Source: Labilibacter sediminis (lineage in GTDB: Bacteria; Bacteroidota; Bacteroidia; Bacteroidales; Marinilabiliaceae). From it: a DNA stretch of 64,000 nt. A program made the position numbers and the translations under genes. Location of the stretch: assembly GCF_005877885.1 (NCBI RefSeq), contig NZ_VCHY01000023.1, positions 45,387-109,386 of the forward strand. The letters run 5' to 3'. Under the pieces are notes generated by a model. It did not search any database, had not been told where the DNA came from, and was given only the letters and a program-made list of their open reading frames with translations. Shown here piece after piece: positions 54,630-63,950 of the stretch. Numbering within the stretch: position 1 is the first letter of the stretch; every line of letters starts with the position of its first letter.

Positions 54630-57578
54630 ATGATAAAGCTATTCGCATACACACTTTTATCGTTGTTATTTTCGTCAGTCGTTTTTTCGCAACAACAAAT
54701 ATTAAATGGTCATTTTAATTCAGAGCCAAGCGGCCAAATTACAAGCTCAAGCCTAAATGGTTGGGATATTGTATTAAACGCCTCTAATCCGATGGCTAAA
54801 TTTTATATAGACGATGAAAGTGCTCAATTAGGTAAGTCATTAAAAGTTGAAGTATTAGATTTAGGAGTGCCATACAATCCTTTTAATATTGCCATGAGTA
54901 CAGCTCCATCAGGTTATTTATCTTTTAATAATGGAGAAACAGTCACATATTCTTTTTATGCAAAAGCAGATGCCAATAGTAAGCAATTCAGAATAAAACT
55001 TAGAGATAGCAATAATGGGAATCGTGTGGTGAAAGAGTTTAGCTTATCCGATACATTTCGGAAGTATACGTTTGAAACGACTTATACTGAAACCAGGGAT
55101 GACTATATGCTAATGTTCCATTTAGCCATGGAAACAGGTGTATTTTGGATTGATGAGTTGACCATAGAAGATGGAAGTAGTGGAAACGACAATGTCCAGC
55201 AAGACTGTTATGTTTCATCAACCTTAGGATCGGATAATAATCCGGGTACAGAGATTTTGCCTTTTAAAACAATTCAGAAAGCAATCGGACAGCTAGAGCC
55301 TGGTAAAACATGCTTCGTAATGGAAGGAGAATATCATGAGGAACTAAATATTTCCAATATAAATGGTTCTTATAATAATCCAGTTACGATTAAAGCATAT
55401 CCTAGTCACCAAGTACAAATTAAGGGTACTGAGGTAATTGATAAAGTGTGGTCTGTGCATCAGGGGAACATATATAAAACTTCTTTTGCAAACGATATTT
55501 GGCAGTTGTTTGTTGATGGAGATATGGTTACTTCCGCACGCTGGCCTAATGCCCATGCATGGTCAGAGGATATGTGGAGTAGAGAGCAATCCTGGGGACA
55601 TCAGGATGCCACCAGTACCTATGGCACTATGGTGGACGATGGTACTATGAATTTGGCTGGACAAACTGAAGATTTTACAGGGGCCATCGCCATTCTAAAT
55701 GTAGGTTCATGGCTTTCTTTTGCTGAAAAAGTAACCTCTCATGGCGGTAATTCGGGTACTTTTAATTATACAACTAACTTTAAAGAAGCTCAGTTTCATC
55801 ACAAAATAAATCATGGTAGTTATTTTTTAGAAGCTAGTTTGGCCTGTTTAGATGCCCCCAATGAATGGTATTATAATAGTACTACCAATGAATTGTATCT
55901 GTATACCGATGATGGACAGGATCCTACAGGTAGGTTAATTCAGGGTAAAGTAAGTACCTATGGTCTTACCATAGAAAATTCCTCTTACATTCAATTTAAG
56001 GATATTGATTTTTTTGCCAGTACCATTAAACTTCAAAATAGTAACAATTGTAAAATAGAAAATTGTCAGGTAGACTACCCTAGTTATTCAAAACGAATGT
56101 TGGGTAGTTTAACGAAGGCAGAGCCAACCGTTATTGATGCAGGATCAAGTACAAACAATTCAAATAATGTGCTTAGAAATTGTTCTTTTCAGTATGCAGA
56201 TGGTACAGGGTTAGAAATAATAGGGAAAAATGATACTGTGGATAACTGCTTGTTTAAGCATATTGATTATAGTTGTGTAGGTTCATTACATGATGTAATG
56301 GTAAATGCAAGACATGCAAATAATCTAACCTTTAGATATAACACAATGTCATATGGCGGCAATTCAGTTGGCATAAAAATGGGTTTAACCAATAAAGTGG
56401 AATATAATCTGGTTTCTAAGCAAGGGATGTTACAAAATGATGGGGCTGCTATTCAAGCCGATGCTTCGGAATCTGATGGAGCCGTTATGAGCCATAACTG
56501 GGTAAATAATACCATCAAGTTTGGAATCAGATTCGATTCTCCATGGAATAACCCTTCGGTATACGGTACATATGGAAAAATGATATATAATGTAGTGTGG
56601 AACTCTAAGCCAATGATACCCAAAGGCGATTATCATACCATATATAATAACACTGCTTTTAATAACGAAGGATTTGACATCAGCATTTTTTCAGTTGAGG
56701 AGCACGGTGGATTAAATCATAACACCTTAGTTCGTAACAATGCGGTAGGTTCTATAAGTGGGAGTAATTCATCTACTTTAACTCCCTATAACGGGATTGT
56801 GGAAAATTGTTGGATTGGAATAGAGTTGATACCGGAGAAAGACATACTTGAACAGCTGAATGATGCAGCAAATAATGATTATAGACCTCATGTTAATAGT
56901 GAACTAATAGATAATGGTCATATACTTCAGGGCGTTACAGATGTGTTTGTTGGGGATTTTCCTGACAAAGGAGCTTATGAATTCAATGACACCAATTACT
57001 GGATACCAGGAAGGAAAGAAAGTAAGGCATCACATCCTATACCAAATGATTTAGGAGTTTCAAATAGTGATACCGTCGATTTAATCTGGAGAGAAGGGTA
57101 TTTATCGGATTCTCATATGGTTTATTTTGGAGAATCGTTGCAAGCAGTTCAAGATGCAAATATATCATCTGGTGAATTTCTTGGTGAGTTTAAAAATAAT
57201 ATTATATCACCTGGTGAGTTAGTTGCAAATAAAACGTATTTCTGGCGAATAGATAATGTTGTTGGGGAGCAAGTTATAACTGGTGATGTCTGGAGCTTTA
57301 CAGCAGGTAAGGATGCAAATGATTCAGTGACTGGGATATTTAATAAGATTGATATCCAAACATTAAAAGTATGGCCTAACCCTGTTTCAAAAACACTCAA
57401 TGTTGTAGTCCCTTCAAAAGGACCAGTCGTTATACAGGTTTATAACATGAGTGGGAGTTTATATTATCAAACAAAATCTGTAGGTAAGGATGTTTTTAAC
57501 ATTGATGTGAGTGAGTGGCCGAAAGGGATGTATATGATTAAAATTGGCAGTGCATCCTCTCTCATTGCTAAAGTTTAG
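54630..57578 (+). CDS. T9SS-secreted beta-helix protein with N-terminal CBM-like domain
   Basis: 982 residues in this order: signal peptide (to about 21); CBM4/9-like jelly-roll (22-185; LNGHFNSEPSG...GWDIVL...GVFWIDELTIEDG); right-handed parallel beta-helix (about 190-770), opening CYVSSTLGSDNNPGTEILPFKTIQKAI; a fibronectin-like module (about 800-895, NKTYFWRIDNVVG); and a T9SS type A sorting domain (VWPNPVSKTLNVVVPSKG...GMYMIKIGSA). The fold is used by polysaccharide lyases and several glycoside hydrolases. The catalytic family is not recognised with confidence. Being extracellular and binding-module-bearing, it is the best candidate in the window for an enzyme acting on intact polysaccharide. 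Confidence 0.78.
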   Translation: MIKLFAYTLLSLLFSSVVFSQQQILNGHFNSEPSGQITSSSLNGWDIVLNASNPMAKFYIDDESAQLGKSLKVEVLDLGVPYNPFNIAMSTAPSGYLSFNNGETVTYSFYAKADANSKQFRIKLRDSNNGNRVVKEFSLSDTFRKYTFETTYTETRDDYMLMFHLAMETGVFWIDELTIEDGSSGNDNVQQDCYVSSTLGSDNNPGTEILPFKTIQKAIGQLEPGKTCFVMEGEYHEELNISNINGSYNNPVTIKAYPSHQVQIKGTEVIDKVWSVHQGNIYKTSFANDIWQLFVDGDMVTSARWPNAHAWSEDMWSREQSWGHQDATSTYGTMVDDGTMNLAGQTEDFTGAIAILNVGSWLSFAEKVTSHGGNSGTFNYTTNFKEAQFHHKINHGSYFLEASLACLDAPNEWYYNSTTNELYLYTDDGQDPTGRLIQGKVSTYGLTIENSSYIQFKDIDFFASTIKLQNSNNCKIENCQVDYPSYSKRMLGSLTKAEPTVIDAGSSTNNSNNVLRNCSFQYADGTGLEIIGKNDTVDNCLFKHIDYSCVGSLHDVMVNARHANNLTFRYNTMSYGGNSVGIKMGLTNKVEYNLVSKQGMLQNDGAAIQADASESDGAVMSHNWVNNTIKFGIRFDSPWNNPSVYGTYGKMIYNVVWNSKPMIPKGDYHTIYNNTAFNNEGFDISIFSVEEHGGLNHNTLVRNNAVGSISGSNSSTLTPYNGIVENCWIGIELIPEKDILEQLNDAANNDYRPHVNSELIDNGHILQGVTDVFVGDFPDKGAYEFNDTNYWIPGRKESKASHPIPNDLGVSNSDTVDLIWREGYLSDSHMVYFGESLQAVQDANISSGEFLGEFKNNIISPGELVANKTYFWRIDNVVGEQVITGDVWSFTAGKDANDSVTGIFNKIDIQTLKVWPNPVSKTLNVVVPSKGPVVIQVYNMSGSLYYQTKSVGKDVFNIDVSEWPKGMYMIKIGSASSLIAKV

Positions 57579-57769
57579 AGATAAATATATACTGCCACAA
57601 ATTCTTCATCTGGCAAGACCTTTATGTACAGACATATGAGTTTGTTGTTATTTTGATACACAGGGAAAAAAAAAATGCTATTTGGGAAAAATCTTTCACA
57701 ACAATTTTGTAAAAAACCCTTTGTTTGTTGTAGTTGTTTGTTATAAACCTTCACAAAAAAAAGATAATA

Positions 57770-59041
57770 ATGAATATTGTAGATATGAACCTTATTAAGA
57801 GATCAATTTATATTGGCGTGCCGATTGTCATGTTTTTGGCATCATGCACAAGTAAAACAGATCAATCATGTTGTACTGTACATTCTCAGCAGGAATTAAG
57901 TGCCTCTATGCAGAGGTACAAAACACAGTGGGAGAATAAAGAACCTCGGGAAAATGAATTTTATTCATGCTTTAAATACAAACCATTAAAAGGATTGGAG
58001 TATGAAGAAGGGATTAGTCGTAGAGACCCAAGTACGGTAATTAAAGTAGCGGACAAATACTATGTGTATTATACACGTAGTCCTAAAACACCAGCACCGG
58101 TTGGTTATAAAAAAGCAACGGAATCCTTACCTGCCAATACTTGGGATTTATGCGATATCTATTACGCTACATCAACCGATGGAGAAACCTGGGAAGAACA
58201 GGGAGTCGCTGCTGCCAGAGGCCCGGAAGGCGAATTTGATGATCGCAGTGTTTTTACACCTGATATCATGGTATATGAAGGAAAGTATTATTTGTATTAT
58301 CAAGCGGTAAAATTTCCTTACCAACAAAGAACACGAAATGTGATTGGAATGTCGTGGGCAAATTCCCCGGATGGACCATGGCATCGTAATCCAAAACCCG
58401 TTCTTGAACCAGGTGAGCCAGGAGTATGGGATGGCGAAGTTGATGATAGAAGTAAGATTTTAAAATATGGTGCTTTCGATAGTCATAAGGTACATGATCC
58501 AAACCTGATCATTCGAGATGGAAAAATCTGGATGTATTATAAGGCACACCCTATGGGGGTACATAGTAAACTTAAAAAACCATATCCTGATTTTTCTATG
58601 GGAGTAGCCATTTCAGATACTCCGGAAGGGCCATTTGTTAAGCATCATCTTAATCCGATTTCGGCAAGTGGACATGAGGCTTTAGTTTGGCCATATAAAG
58701 ATGGAGTAGCTAGTTTAATAACGGCCAATGGACCTGAAAAAAATACAGTTCAATGGGCCAAGGATGGTGTAAATTTTGAAGTGAAAGCACATGTTGTTTT
58801 ACCTCCAGATGCAGCAGGTCTGTTTTGTCCCGATAAGTATGATAATACAAAAAATGGAAAAGGTTTTACTTGGGGGCTTTGCCATATCGCCCAAAAACCT
58901 TCAAAACCATGGGCTTATTTAATGGCGTTTGAATGTGACCTAAGCAGTGTTGTAGAGAATTCAAAGTATAAAAAAGAGAACATCAGGTTTGATGAGTATT
59001 CACGGGTAAATTCAAACCGCTCCTTTCATTGGAAGAAATAA
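57770..59041 (+). CDS. GH117-like five-bladed beta-propeller glycoside hydrolase (lipoprotein)
   Basis: The frame opens at a TTG (57734), but the ATG at 57770 after an A-rich leader is a better start (423 residues). Lipobox FLASC makes Cys26 the lipidation site. The propeller starts with GLEYEEGISRRDPSTVIKVADKYYVYYTR, where the Asp in RRDPS is the likely catalytic-type residue of the GH43/GH117 clan. FDDRSVFTPDIMVYEGKYYLYYQ and FDSHKVHDPNLIIRDGKIWMYYKA form the next blades. GH117 enzymes are best known as exo-acting 3,6-anhydro-L-galactosidases of red-algal glycans, yet family members also occur in other marine sulfated-glycan loci. A GH43- or GH32-like enzyme cannot be fully excluded. Confidence 0.68.
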   Translation: MNIVDMNLIKRSIYIGVPIVMFLASCTSKTDQSCCTVHSQQELSASMQRYKTQWENKEPRENEFYSCFKYKPLKGLEYEEGISRRDPSTVIKVADKYYVYYTRSPKTPAPVGYKKATESLPANTWDLCDIYYATSTDGETWEEQGVAAARGPEGEFDDRSVFTPDIMVYEGKYYLYYQAVKFPYQQRTRNVIGMSWANSPDGPWHRNPKPVLEPGEPGVWDGEVDDRSKILKYGAFDSHKVHDPNLIIRDGKIWMYYKAHPMGVHSKLKKPYPDFSMGVAISDTPEGPFVKHHLNPISASGHEALVWPYKDGVASLITANGPEKNTVQWAKDGVNFEVKAHVVLPPDAAGLFCPDKYDNTKNGKGFTWGLCHIAQKPSKPWAYLMAFECDLSSVVENSKYKKENIRFDEYSRVNSNRSFHWKK

Positions 59042-59598
59042 TTACAAGCTGTTTTAACCGAATGACCTTACTTCAAAAGTCTATATTTTGGGGTAAGGTG
59101 GTTAAATTAGCCGTTTAATAAGAATTGAAAGAAATAAAGGAGTTACAGATAATGATAAAGAAGAAGTAGCTCCTCATGTTCTATCCAATTATCTTAAGGT
59201 TGTAGACATTGGTAAAGTCGCCATGTAGACAGAGGGGATTTTAAATGTCTAGTACTATGTGAAAAATGAGTGGAGAAGTCTTTTTTTACACTTTGTCTGA
59301 ATCCTTAATTGCTAAAATTGTTATCCATCACTTTAAATTGAAATTGGTATTACTAAAAAAATAGGTTGGTACCAGATTAAGCTCTCGAGGATCTCAAGAG
59401 ATGATGTGTGTAATCCATATAAATAAAGGCGATTTCAAGAAGATTTACTTCGTGGATAAAATTCCTTGTGAATAGATTGTTTGGTTCAATTTAGCGGGTT
59501 TTTTGGGAGATATCTCGTATAAAATCATGTGTAGTTTGCTCAAATTTGCTTTAAACAATGACAAAATCATCATGTAAATATTGTTAAAAATAAATATT
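59042..59598. other. Intergenic region, no supported gene
   Basis: About 560 bases. A short open stretch (about 59108-59228) could encode ~40 residues ending VLSNYLKVVDIGKVAM but lacks a start and a recognisable relative; it may be a scrap of a decayed gene. The part near 59598 must hold the promoter of the small helical-protein gene. Confidence 0.45.
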
Positions 59599-59937
59599 AT
59601 GAAAAAATCACTATTGGTATTATTTACAGTTCTATTATCTGTTTCAGCTTTCTCTCAAAAAAAGCAACAGTATGAACTTACTGCAGAAAAAGTGGTAAAA
59701 ACCTGGGTTGAAGTATGCGACCTTGACGTGGAAACAGAAAAAGCTTTACTTCCTATTATGGTCGAAAAACAAAAAGAAACTTTTGAGGCCAGAAATACAC
59801 ATAAAGGAGATAAAGAAGCATTTAAAGAAGCAGAAAAGGCTATTGGCAAAAAGTATTATATACAAATAAAAGAAGTAGTTGGTCAGGACAATGTGAAGAA
59901 GATGGGAGAGCATTGGAAGGCACAAAGAAATAAATAG
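59599..59937 (+). CDS. Small secreted helical protein (paralogue family member 2)
   Basis: The frame opens at a TTG (59581); the ATG at 59599 starts the signal peptide MKKSLLVLFTVLLSVSAFSQ (112 residues). The mature ~90 residues are charged and helical: KVVKTWVEVCDLDVETEKAL, MVEKQKETFEAR, HKGDKEAFKEAEKAIGKKYY, and VVGQDNVKKMGEHWKAQ. It is closest to the product at 61131 (shared EVC[DE]LD with a cysteine, EKAL, KQKE, IGKKY) and more distant from that at 27284. It lies 29 bases upstream of the CBM-like T9SS gene, probably in one transcript. Function unknown. Confidence 0.8.
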   Translation: MKKSLLVLFTVLLSVSAFSQKKQQYELTAEKVVKTWVEVCDLDVETEKALLPIMVEKQKETFEARNTHKGDKEAFKEAEKAIGKKYYIQIKEVVGQDNVKKMGEHWKAQRNK

Positions 59938-59966
59938 ATGTGTAATAATTTAAATATTAGGATATT

Positions 59967-60857
59967 ATGAAGAAGATATACTGGGTTTTATCAATGTTGA
60001 CATTGGTTGGAATATTTGGAAACAAACAAGTATGTGCACAATATAATGTGCTTGAAAATTATAATCCTTCCGTGGAAGACTGGTCAGCATCAACAATTCC
60101 TGATTCATGGTCGCTAACTCTGGATGCAAATCAAGGTTCACCAGAAGCAGTAGTATTACAAGAGAGTACTGTTGTACAAGATGGCTTAAGTGCCGTTAAA
60201 ATAGATATTACCGATGGAGGTACTAAACCATGGGCGATATTTATACAAAATGATGCGATCATTCCTGTGGATAATGTAAAAGGTAAAAAATTATCTTTTT
60301 ATGCAAAGGGTGAGGGTAGAATGCAAATGATAATTTTAGCTTTTGATGCCGAAGGTAATAGTTTAACAACCAATACGAATGGACCCACTCGTAAATTACA
60401 AAGTATAGATTTGAATGCCAGTGGTACCGAAGTTAATGGGTATACAAAATATGAATATGGATATCATGCAGATCCTGACCCTGCAGTAGTTAATGTGGGA
60501 GTTAGATTTAATTGCGGTAGTAACGGTGCCAATTGGGATAATAGTGGTAAGGTAATGTACCTCGATAACGTTTATTTTGATGGAGCAGCTGAATTACCAA
60601 CAGGTATTTTTTCTTCTAAAAATGCAGAATTAGTTATGTATCCAAATCCTGCGTCAACAGGATTGGTTCAAATTGAAGGGGTTAAACCAGAAGCGAAGAT
60701 AGAGGTTTACAGTACTTCTGGATCTGTTGTTCATAGTTTAATAGCAAAACAGTCAGTAGCAAGTTTCTCTGTAGATAATTTACCTAAAGGAATATATGTG
60801 GTAAAAACCACTGCTAATACTGGTGAAACACGCGTTTCAAAATTATTGGTAAAATAA
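59967..60857 (+). CDS. Secreted CBM-like protein with T9SS sorting domain
   Basis: 296 residues: signal peptide (about 1-25, ending QVCAQ), a jelly-roll-like domain (about 27-205), and a T9SS type A sorting domain (about 215-296; MYPNPASTGLVQIEGVKPEAK...GIYVVKTTANTGETRVSKLLVK). The middle domain opens LENYNPSVEDW...PDSWSLTL and ends with GKVMYLDNVYFDG, which fits CBM4/9/22-like modules. It shares architecture and length with the product at 38094. It follows the small helical-protein gene by 29 bases. A role in binding the glycan outside the cell is inferred. Confidence 0.78.
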   Translation: MKKIYWVLSMLTLVGIFGNKQVCAQYNVLENYNPSVEDWSASTIPDSWSLTLDANQGSPEAVVLQESTVVQDGLSAVKIDITDGGTKPWAIFIQNDAIIPVDNVKGKKLSFYAKGEGRMQMIILAFDAEGNSLTTNTNGPTRKLQSIDLNASGTEVNGYTKYEYGYHADPDPAVVNVGVRFNCGSNGANWDNSGKVMYLDNVYFDGAAELPTGIFSSKNAELVMYPNPASTGLVQIEGVKPEAKIEVYSTSGSVVHSLIAKQSVASFSVDNLPKGIYVVKTTANTGETRVSKLLVK

Positions 60858-60893
60858 TATAGTCATATTGTATTTATGTTAAAGTATTGATTT

Positions 60894-60935
60894 AAAGCAG
60901 TTATCTGGCAGTGTGTTATTTAGATAGCTGCTTTT
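60894..60935 (+). terminator. Rho-independent terminator
   Basis: AAAGCAGTTATCT (60894-60906) pairs with AGATAGCTGCTTT (60922-60934) with one G-U pair, followed by a short T run. It is located 36 bases after the CBM-like gene. Confidence 0.7.
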
Positions 60936-61130
60936 GCAATTAAGGAAATGAGATTCAAAATTTAAGCCTCCAGGAAAATTTGCGTTTTTATGGCCTAGAG
61001 TAAATAGAGGGAGGGTAGAATTTGTTATTCATGTCACAAAATGATCTATCATTTGGGGAAATGAATTTATCTACAAATTCAATTCATCAAATAGTTAAAA
61101 CCAACAAAATTCAATTTAAATATTTTATAC

Positions 61131-61472
61131 ATGAAAAAGTGTAGTTTAGTATTCCTGTTTTGTCTTTCCGTTATATGCGGAATAGGACAGACAGTATCAT
61201 CTATCGAGCTAAAAACAAAAAAAAGCGTAAGAGAATGGGCTGAAGTATGTGAATTAGATACGGATATGGAAAAAGCACTTTATCCTTTGCTGTTGGCGAA
61301 ACAAAAAGAGATTGCGATAGCACATAAAAAGTATAAGGGAAAAGAGGTAACCATAAAAGCTGCAGAAAGAGAAATTGGTAAAAAATACCATGGAAAACTT
61401 AAAGCTATATTAGGGTATGAAAATTTGGTTAAAATGAATGATTATTGGAAAGAAAAGAAAAATAATAATTAA
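61131..61472 (+). CDS. Small secreted helical protein (paralogue family member 3)
   Basis: 113 residues: signal peptide MKKCSLVFLFCLSVICGIGQ and a charged helical domain. Conserved with the product at 59599: KSVREWAEVCELDTDMEKAL, LLAKQKEIA, AEREIGKKYHGKLK, and LGYENLVKMNDYWKEKK. The terminator at 60894-60935 separates it from the CBM-like gene, so it is probably transcribed on its own. Function unknown; it is the last intact gene of the locus before the decayed gene and the insertion sequence. Confidence 0.78.
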   Translation: MKKCSLVFLFCLSVICGIGQTVSSIELKTKKSVREWAEVCELDTDMEKALYPLLLAKQKEIAIAHKKYKGKEVTIKAAEREIGKKYHGKLKAILGYENLVKMNDYWKEKKNNN

Positions 61473-61742
61473 GATTATGTAAGAATAAATTTATCTGTTT
61501 TTATAATTTCTTATTACATATATTTCTTAATAAATACAGCCTGTCCTTAAAGTCCGACTTCTATCCCCAGGAATCAGCACGTTATAGTTCAGACTCTTGA
61601 CTTTATAGATAACGACAAAACAGCCTTTTAAATAGCTTTTTTGAATTTCAAACATTGATATATACCGCAACAGTAATTACCTACAATATCAAGTACTGAA
61701 AATTTGGTAGCCTAATAATCATATAAATTTAACTAATTGGTA

Positions 61743-62580
61743 TCATATTATCTTTATACTAAAAGCTGGAGTAATGGCATTCATTAAAACGGCTTTAATT
61801 TTTTTGTCTTTTCGTGCAAGACCTTTAATGGATAAACAGTATTGAGTACTGGGCTTGGATTTAATGGTTTCAAACTTTAGGATAGCTTCTTGCATGTTTC
61901 CTTCAAATAATACGGGTTTCATCTTAATACCTTTAGTATTATTGGTCAGAAAAAAACGAACAGGTAAGTTGAAGTCAGCCTCACGCTTTAAACAAATCTT
62001 AATATTTACAGAATCATTTTCCGCCAATACGATCGGTTTCTCTTTGTTGGTGGAGATGGAGTATGGAAGCGGTGGAGCTATACTGGCCAAAAAGTCCTTC
62101 GTTGGCAAGAGGTGAAGATAGATGAAGGCTTGCAGGAGTTCCTCGGTAGGTTGTGCTTTACGAACAATATGGTCACCCTGGTATCTGCATATCCTTCAAC
62201 CTGAAGATTTAAAGTGACGAGTATGGCATGATGTGGTGCAGTTGAAGTCATCATAAGTTAATCTGAGTCTTTGGGGATTATATTGATGCTACATTGATAT
62301 CCCATCTGGTAAACCTTTAAAATCAATAGAGATGCTACCCCTGAAATTGTTTATTCAAAGTGCGTGTATTTTAAAAGAAGCAGAATTTCCTTGGGTTTAA
62401 ATCTCATTAAGAAAGCAACGAGACTTCTGATGATTATTTTTAAACAAGTCCTAAATATCACAATGGATCATAACCTTTAGGTTGTCAGGATTATTTGTTT
62501 GATAGATTATAATTGTGGTGCATACCTTTATAAGATAATTAAAGTTTATTAAATCTTTGGAAGAGCAACCTGCTCCATTT
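61743..62580 (-). pseudogene. Decayed secreted-protein gene (C-terminal remnant)
   Basis: An open frame of 121 codons (61743-62108) continues upstream past its first ATG through YQGDHIVRKAQPTEELLQAF. Further upstream, matching sequence appears only by changing frame. A segment reading APHHAILVTLNLQVEGYADT joins near 62185. An in-frame stop lies near 62258, just before the ATG of that segment. FRGSISIDFKGLPDGIS appears in another frame near 62310, and another in-frame stop lies just before it. The pieces look like successive Ig/PPC-type beta-sandwich modules from a large secreted protein. At least two frameshifts and several stops make this a pseudogene. The upper limit is approximate; the protein family is not identified. 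Confidence 0.65.
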
Positions 62581-62617
62581 TTTTAAGAAAAAATACCTTC
62601 TAAGAAGGAACAATCCT

Positions 62618-63950
62618 GTCCTAAATAAATTCTGACAGGATTTAATGAGCAATAAAAATAAGGGTTTACTGCATAAGAATTGAATATCTTAAAACAAAAC
62701 CCCTTGTATTCCTTCTAGAGCTTTCTTAGGAGGTTCTTCAAAGGGTTTATCGAGCCACCTTTGTAAGTCAATTTTCACAAATAGGTTCAACCTGATAAAT
62801 GCTACTAGATTTGATAATCGCCACCCATATTTTGATAGTGCTTTCAGATATTTTAGGACAAGTATGGTTATTAAGGCTGTCCATATCTGTATCATAACTG
62901 CATTTTCGCTTGTGCCGATGAAAGATTTAATGTGAAGCAGTTGTTTTATTTCCCTAAAGAATATTTCAATCTGCCACCTACTTTTGTAAAGTTCGCTTAT
63001 GGTGTTTGCGCTCCATGACATTTGGTTGGTTATTAATTCAATCACCTGGGCATTTTCATCATCCCATATAGTAACTCGCCTCAGGTTTTTCGGATACTTA
63101 TGTTTGGTTCGTATTCCTGTCAACTCAATGATTTCGTCTTTTAGGATATGTTGTAGCCGATTTTCCGGGAGTTCGTTTTCCCTAACCGTTTCATACTGCA
63201 GGTTTTCTTTGTGCCTGATAACAAAAAATACCGAGTTGCTGTCCCAAACATTTAACAATGAAAAGTCATTGTAATACCTATCGGCTACTATTACGCTGTT
63301 GGCAAGCAGAGGTATGTCATAAGCCCCTTTGTTATCGGCGGTTTTACCATCGGTAATATTTACGTATGCAGGCAAATTGCCATCATAATCAAGCAAGGTA
63401 TGCATCTTAACAGCACCTTTTGCTGTTTTGTACTTCGCCCAATCAAAAAGGCTCAGACAAAGGCTTATGGTTGATGAATCAAGTAGGAATATTTTCGATT
63501 TAATCCTGAACTTTGTTTGCTTAATGTTCATCTGCTGTCCTAATTGAGAAAGCAGCTTATAATAGTACTCTCTGAATAATGTCCAATCCCTGTTTTTATT
63601 TTGGTAGCTTATTGTTGATTTAGAAGGGGCTTTCTGTATGCCCAAATGATTCAGATTACCTGTGGCTGATTTTAATCCATTGCTAATATCCCGTACTGAT
63701 TGGCTTTTTGCAAACTGACAAAACAACATCGACACTAAATGAGTCCAGCTAGTATAACCTTTTTGGTGTTTATCGGTTTTCTTCTCGTTAACCAAGTATT
63801 TAAATGAGTGGCGATTCAGTTTTGAAATAATTTGAGAGAATAAATTTATCTTTGACATGTGTGAGAATTATTTTTTGTTGTGCAACTCAAAGATATTTGA
63901 GATACTTAATTTATTCTCACACTTCACTAGTGTCCCATTAAAATAGGGAC
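62618..63950 (-). mobile_element. IS4-family-like insertion sequence (tentative ends)
   Basis: The transposase gene is flanked by two short sequences that begin GTCC and close GACA 12 bases later: 62618-62637 and, in inverted orientation, 63931-63950. Twelve or so positions agree when one is inverted. This would give an element of about 1.33 kb, normal for IS4-type elements. I found no clear target-site duplication, so the exact ends are uncertain, although the element itself is secure from its transposase. Confidence 0.45.
62689..63858 (-). CDS. IS4-family transposase
   Basis: 389 residues. The N-terminal part (FKYLVNEKKTDKHQKGYTSWTHLVSMLFCQFAKSQSVRDI) is the small helical domain usual before the DDE domain in this group. 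The catalytic triad is visible as LLDSSTISLC (first Asp, about residue 127), IVADRYYND (second Asp, about 193), and YKSRWQIEIFFREIKQ, the Y-(2)-R-(3)-E-(6)-K signature of IS4 elements. It appears full-length with no internal stop, so it may be functional. It inserts beside a decayed gene at the end of the glycan locus. Confidence 0.93.
   Translation of the reverse strand: MSKINLFSQIISKLNRHSFKYLVNEKKTDKHQKGYTSWTHLVSMLFCQFAKSQSVRDISNGLKSATGNLNHLGIQKAPSKSTISYQNKNRDWTLFREYYYKLLSQLGQQMNIKQTKFRIKSKIFLLDSSTISLCLSLFDWAKYKTAKGAVKMHTLLDYDGNLPAYVNITDGKTADNKGAYDIPLLANSVIVADRYYNDFSLLNVWDSNSVFFVIRHKENLQYETVRENELPENRLQHILKDEIIELTGIRTKHKYPKNLRRVTIWDDENAQVIELITNQMSWSANTISELYKSRWQIEIFFREIKQLLHIKSFIGTSENAVMIQIWTALITILVLKYLKALSKYGWRLSNLVAFIRLNLFVKIDLQRWLDKPFEEPPKKALEGIQGVLF

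Noticed and set aside
59108..59228. Short open stretch ending VLSNYLKVVDIGKVAM
   Set aside because: No start codon near its beginning and no recognised family; not enough to call a gene or pseudogene.
61527..61655. 42-codon open frame on the minus strand next to the decayed gene
   Set aside because: Too short, no recognisable relative, probably random or a further scrap of decayed sequence.
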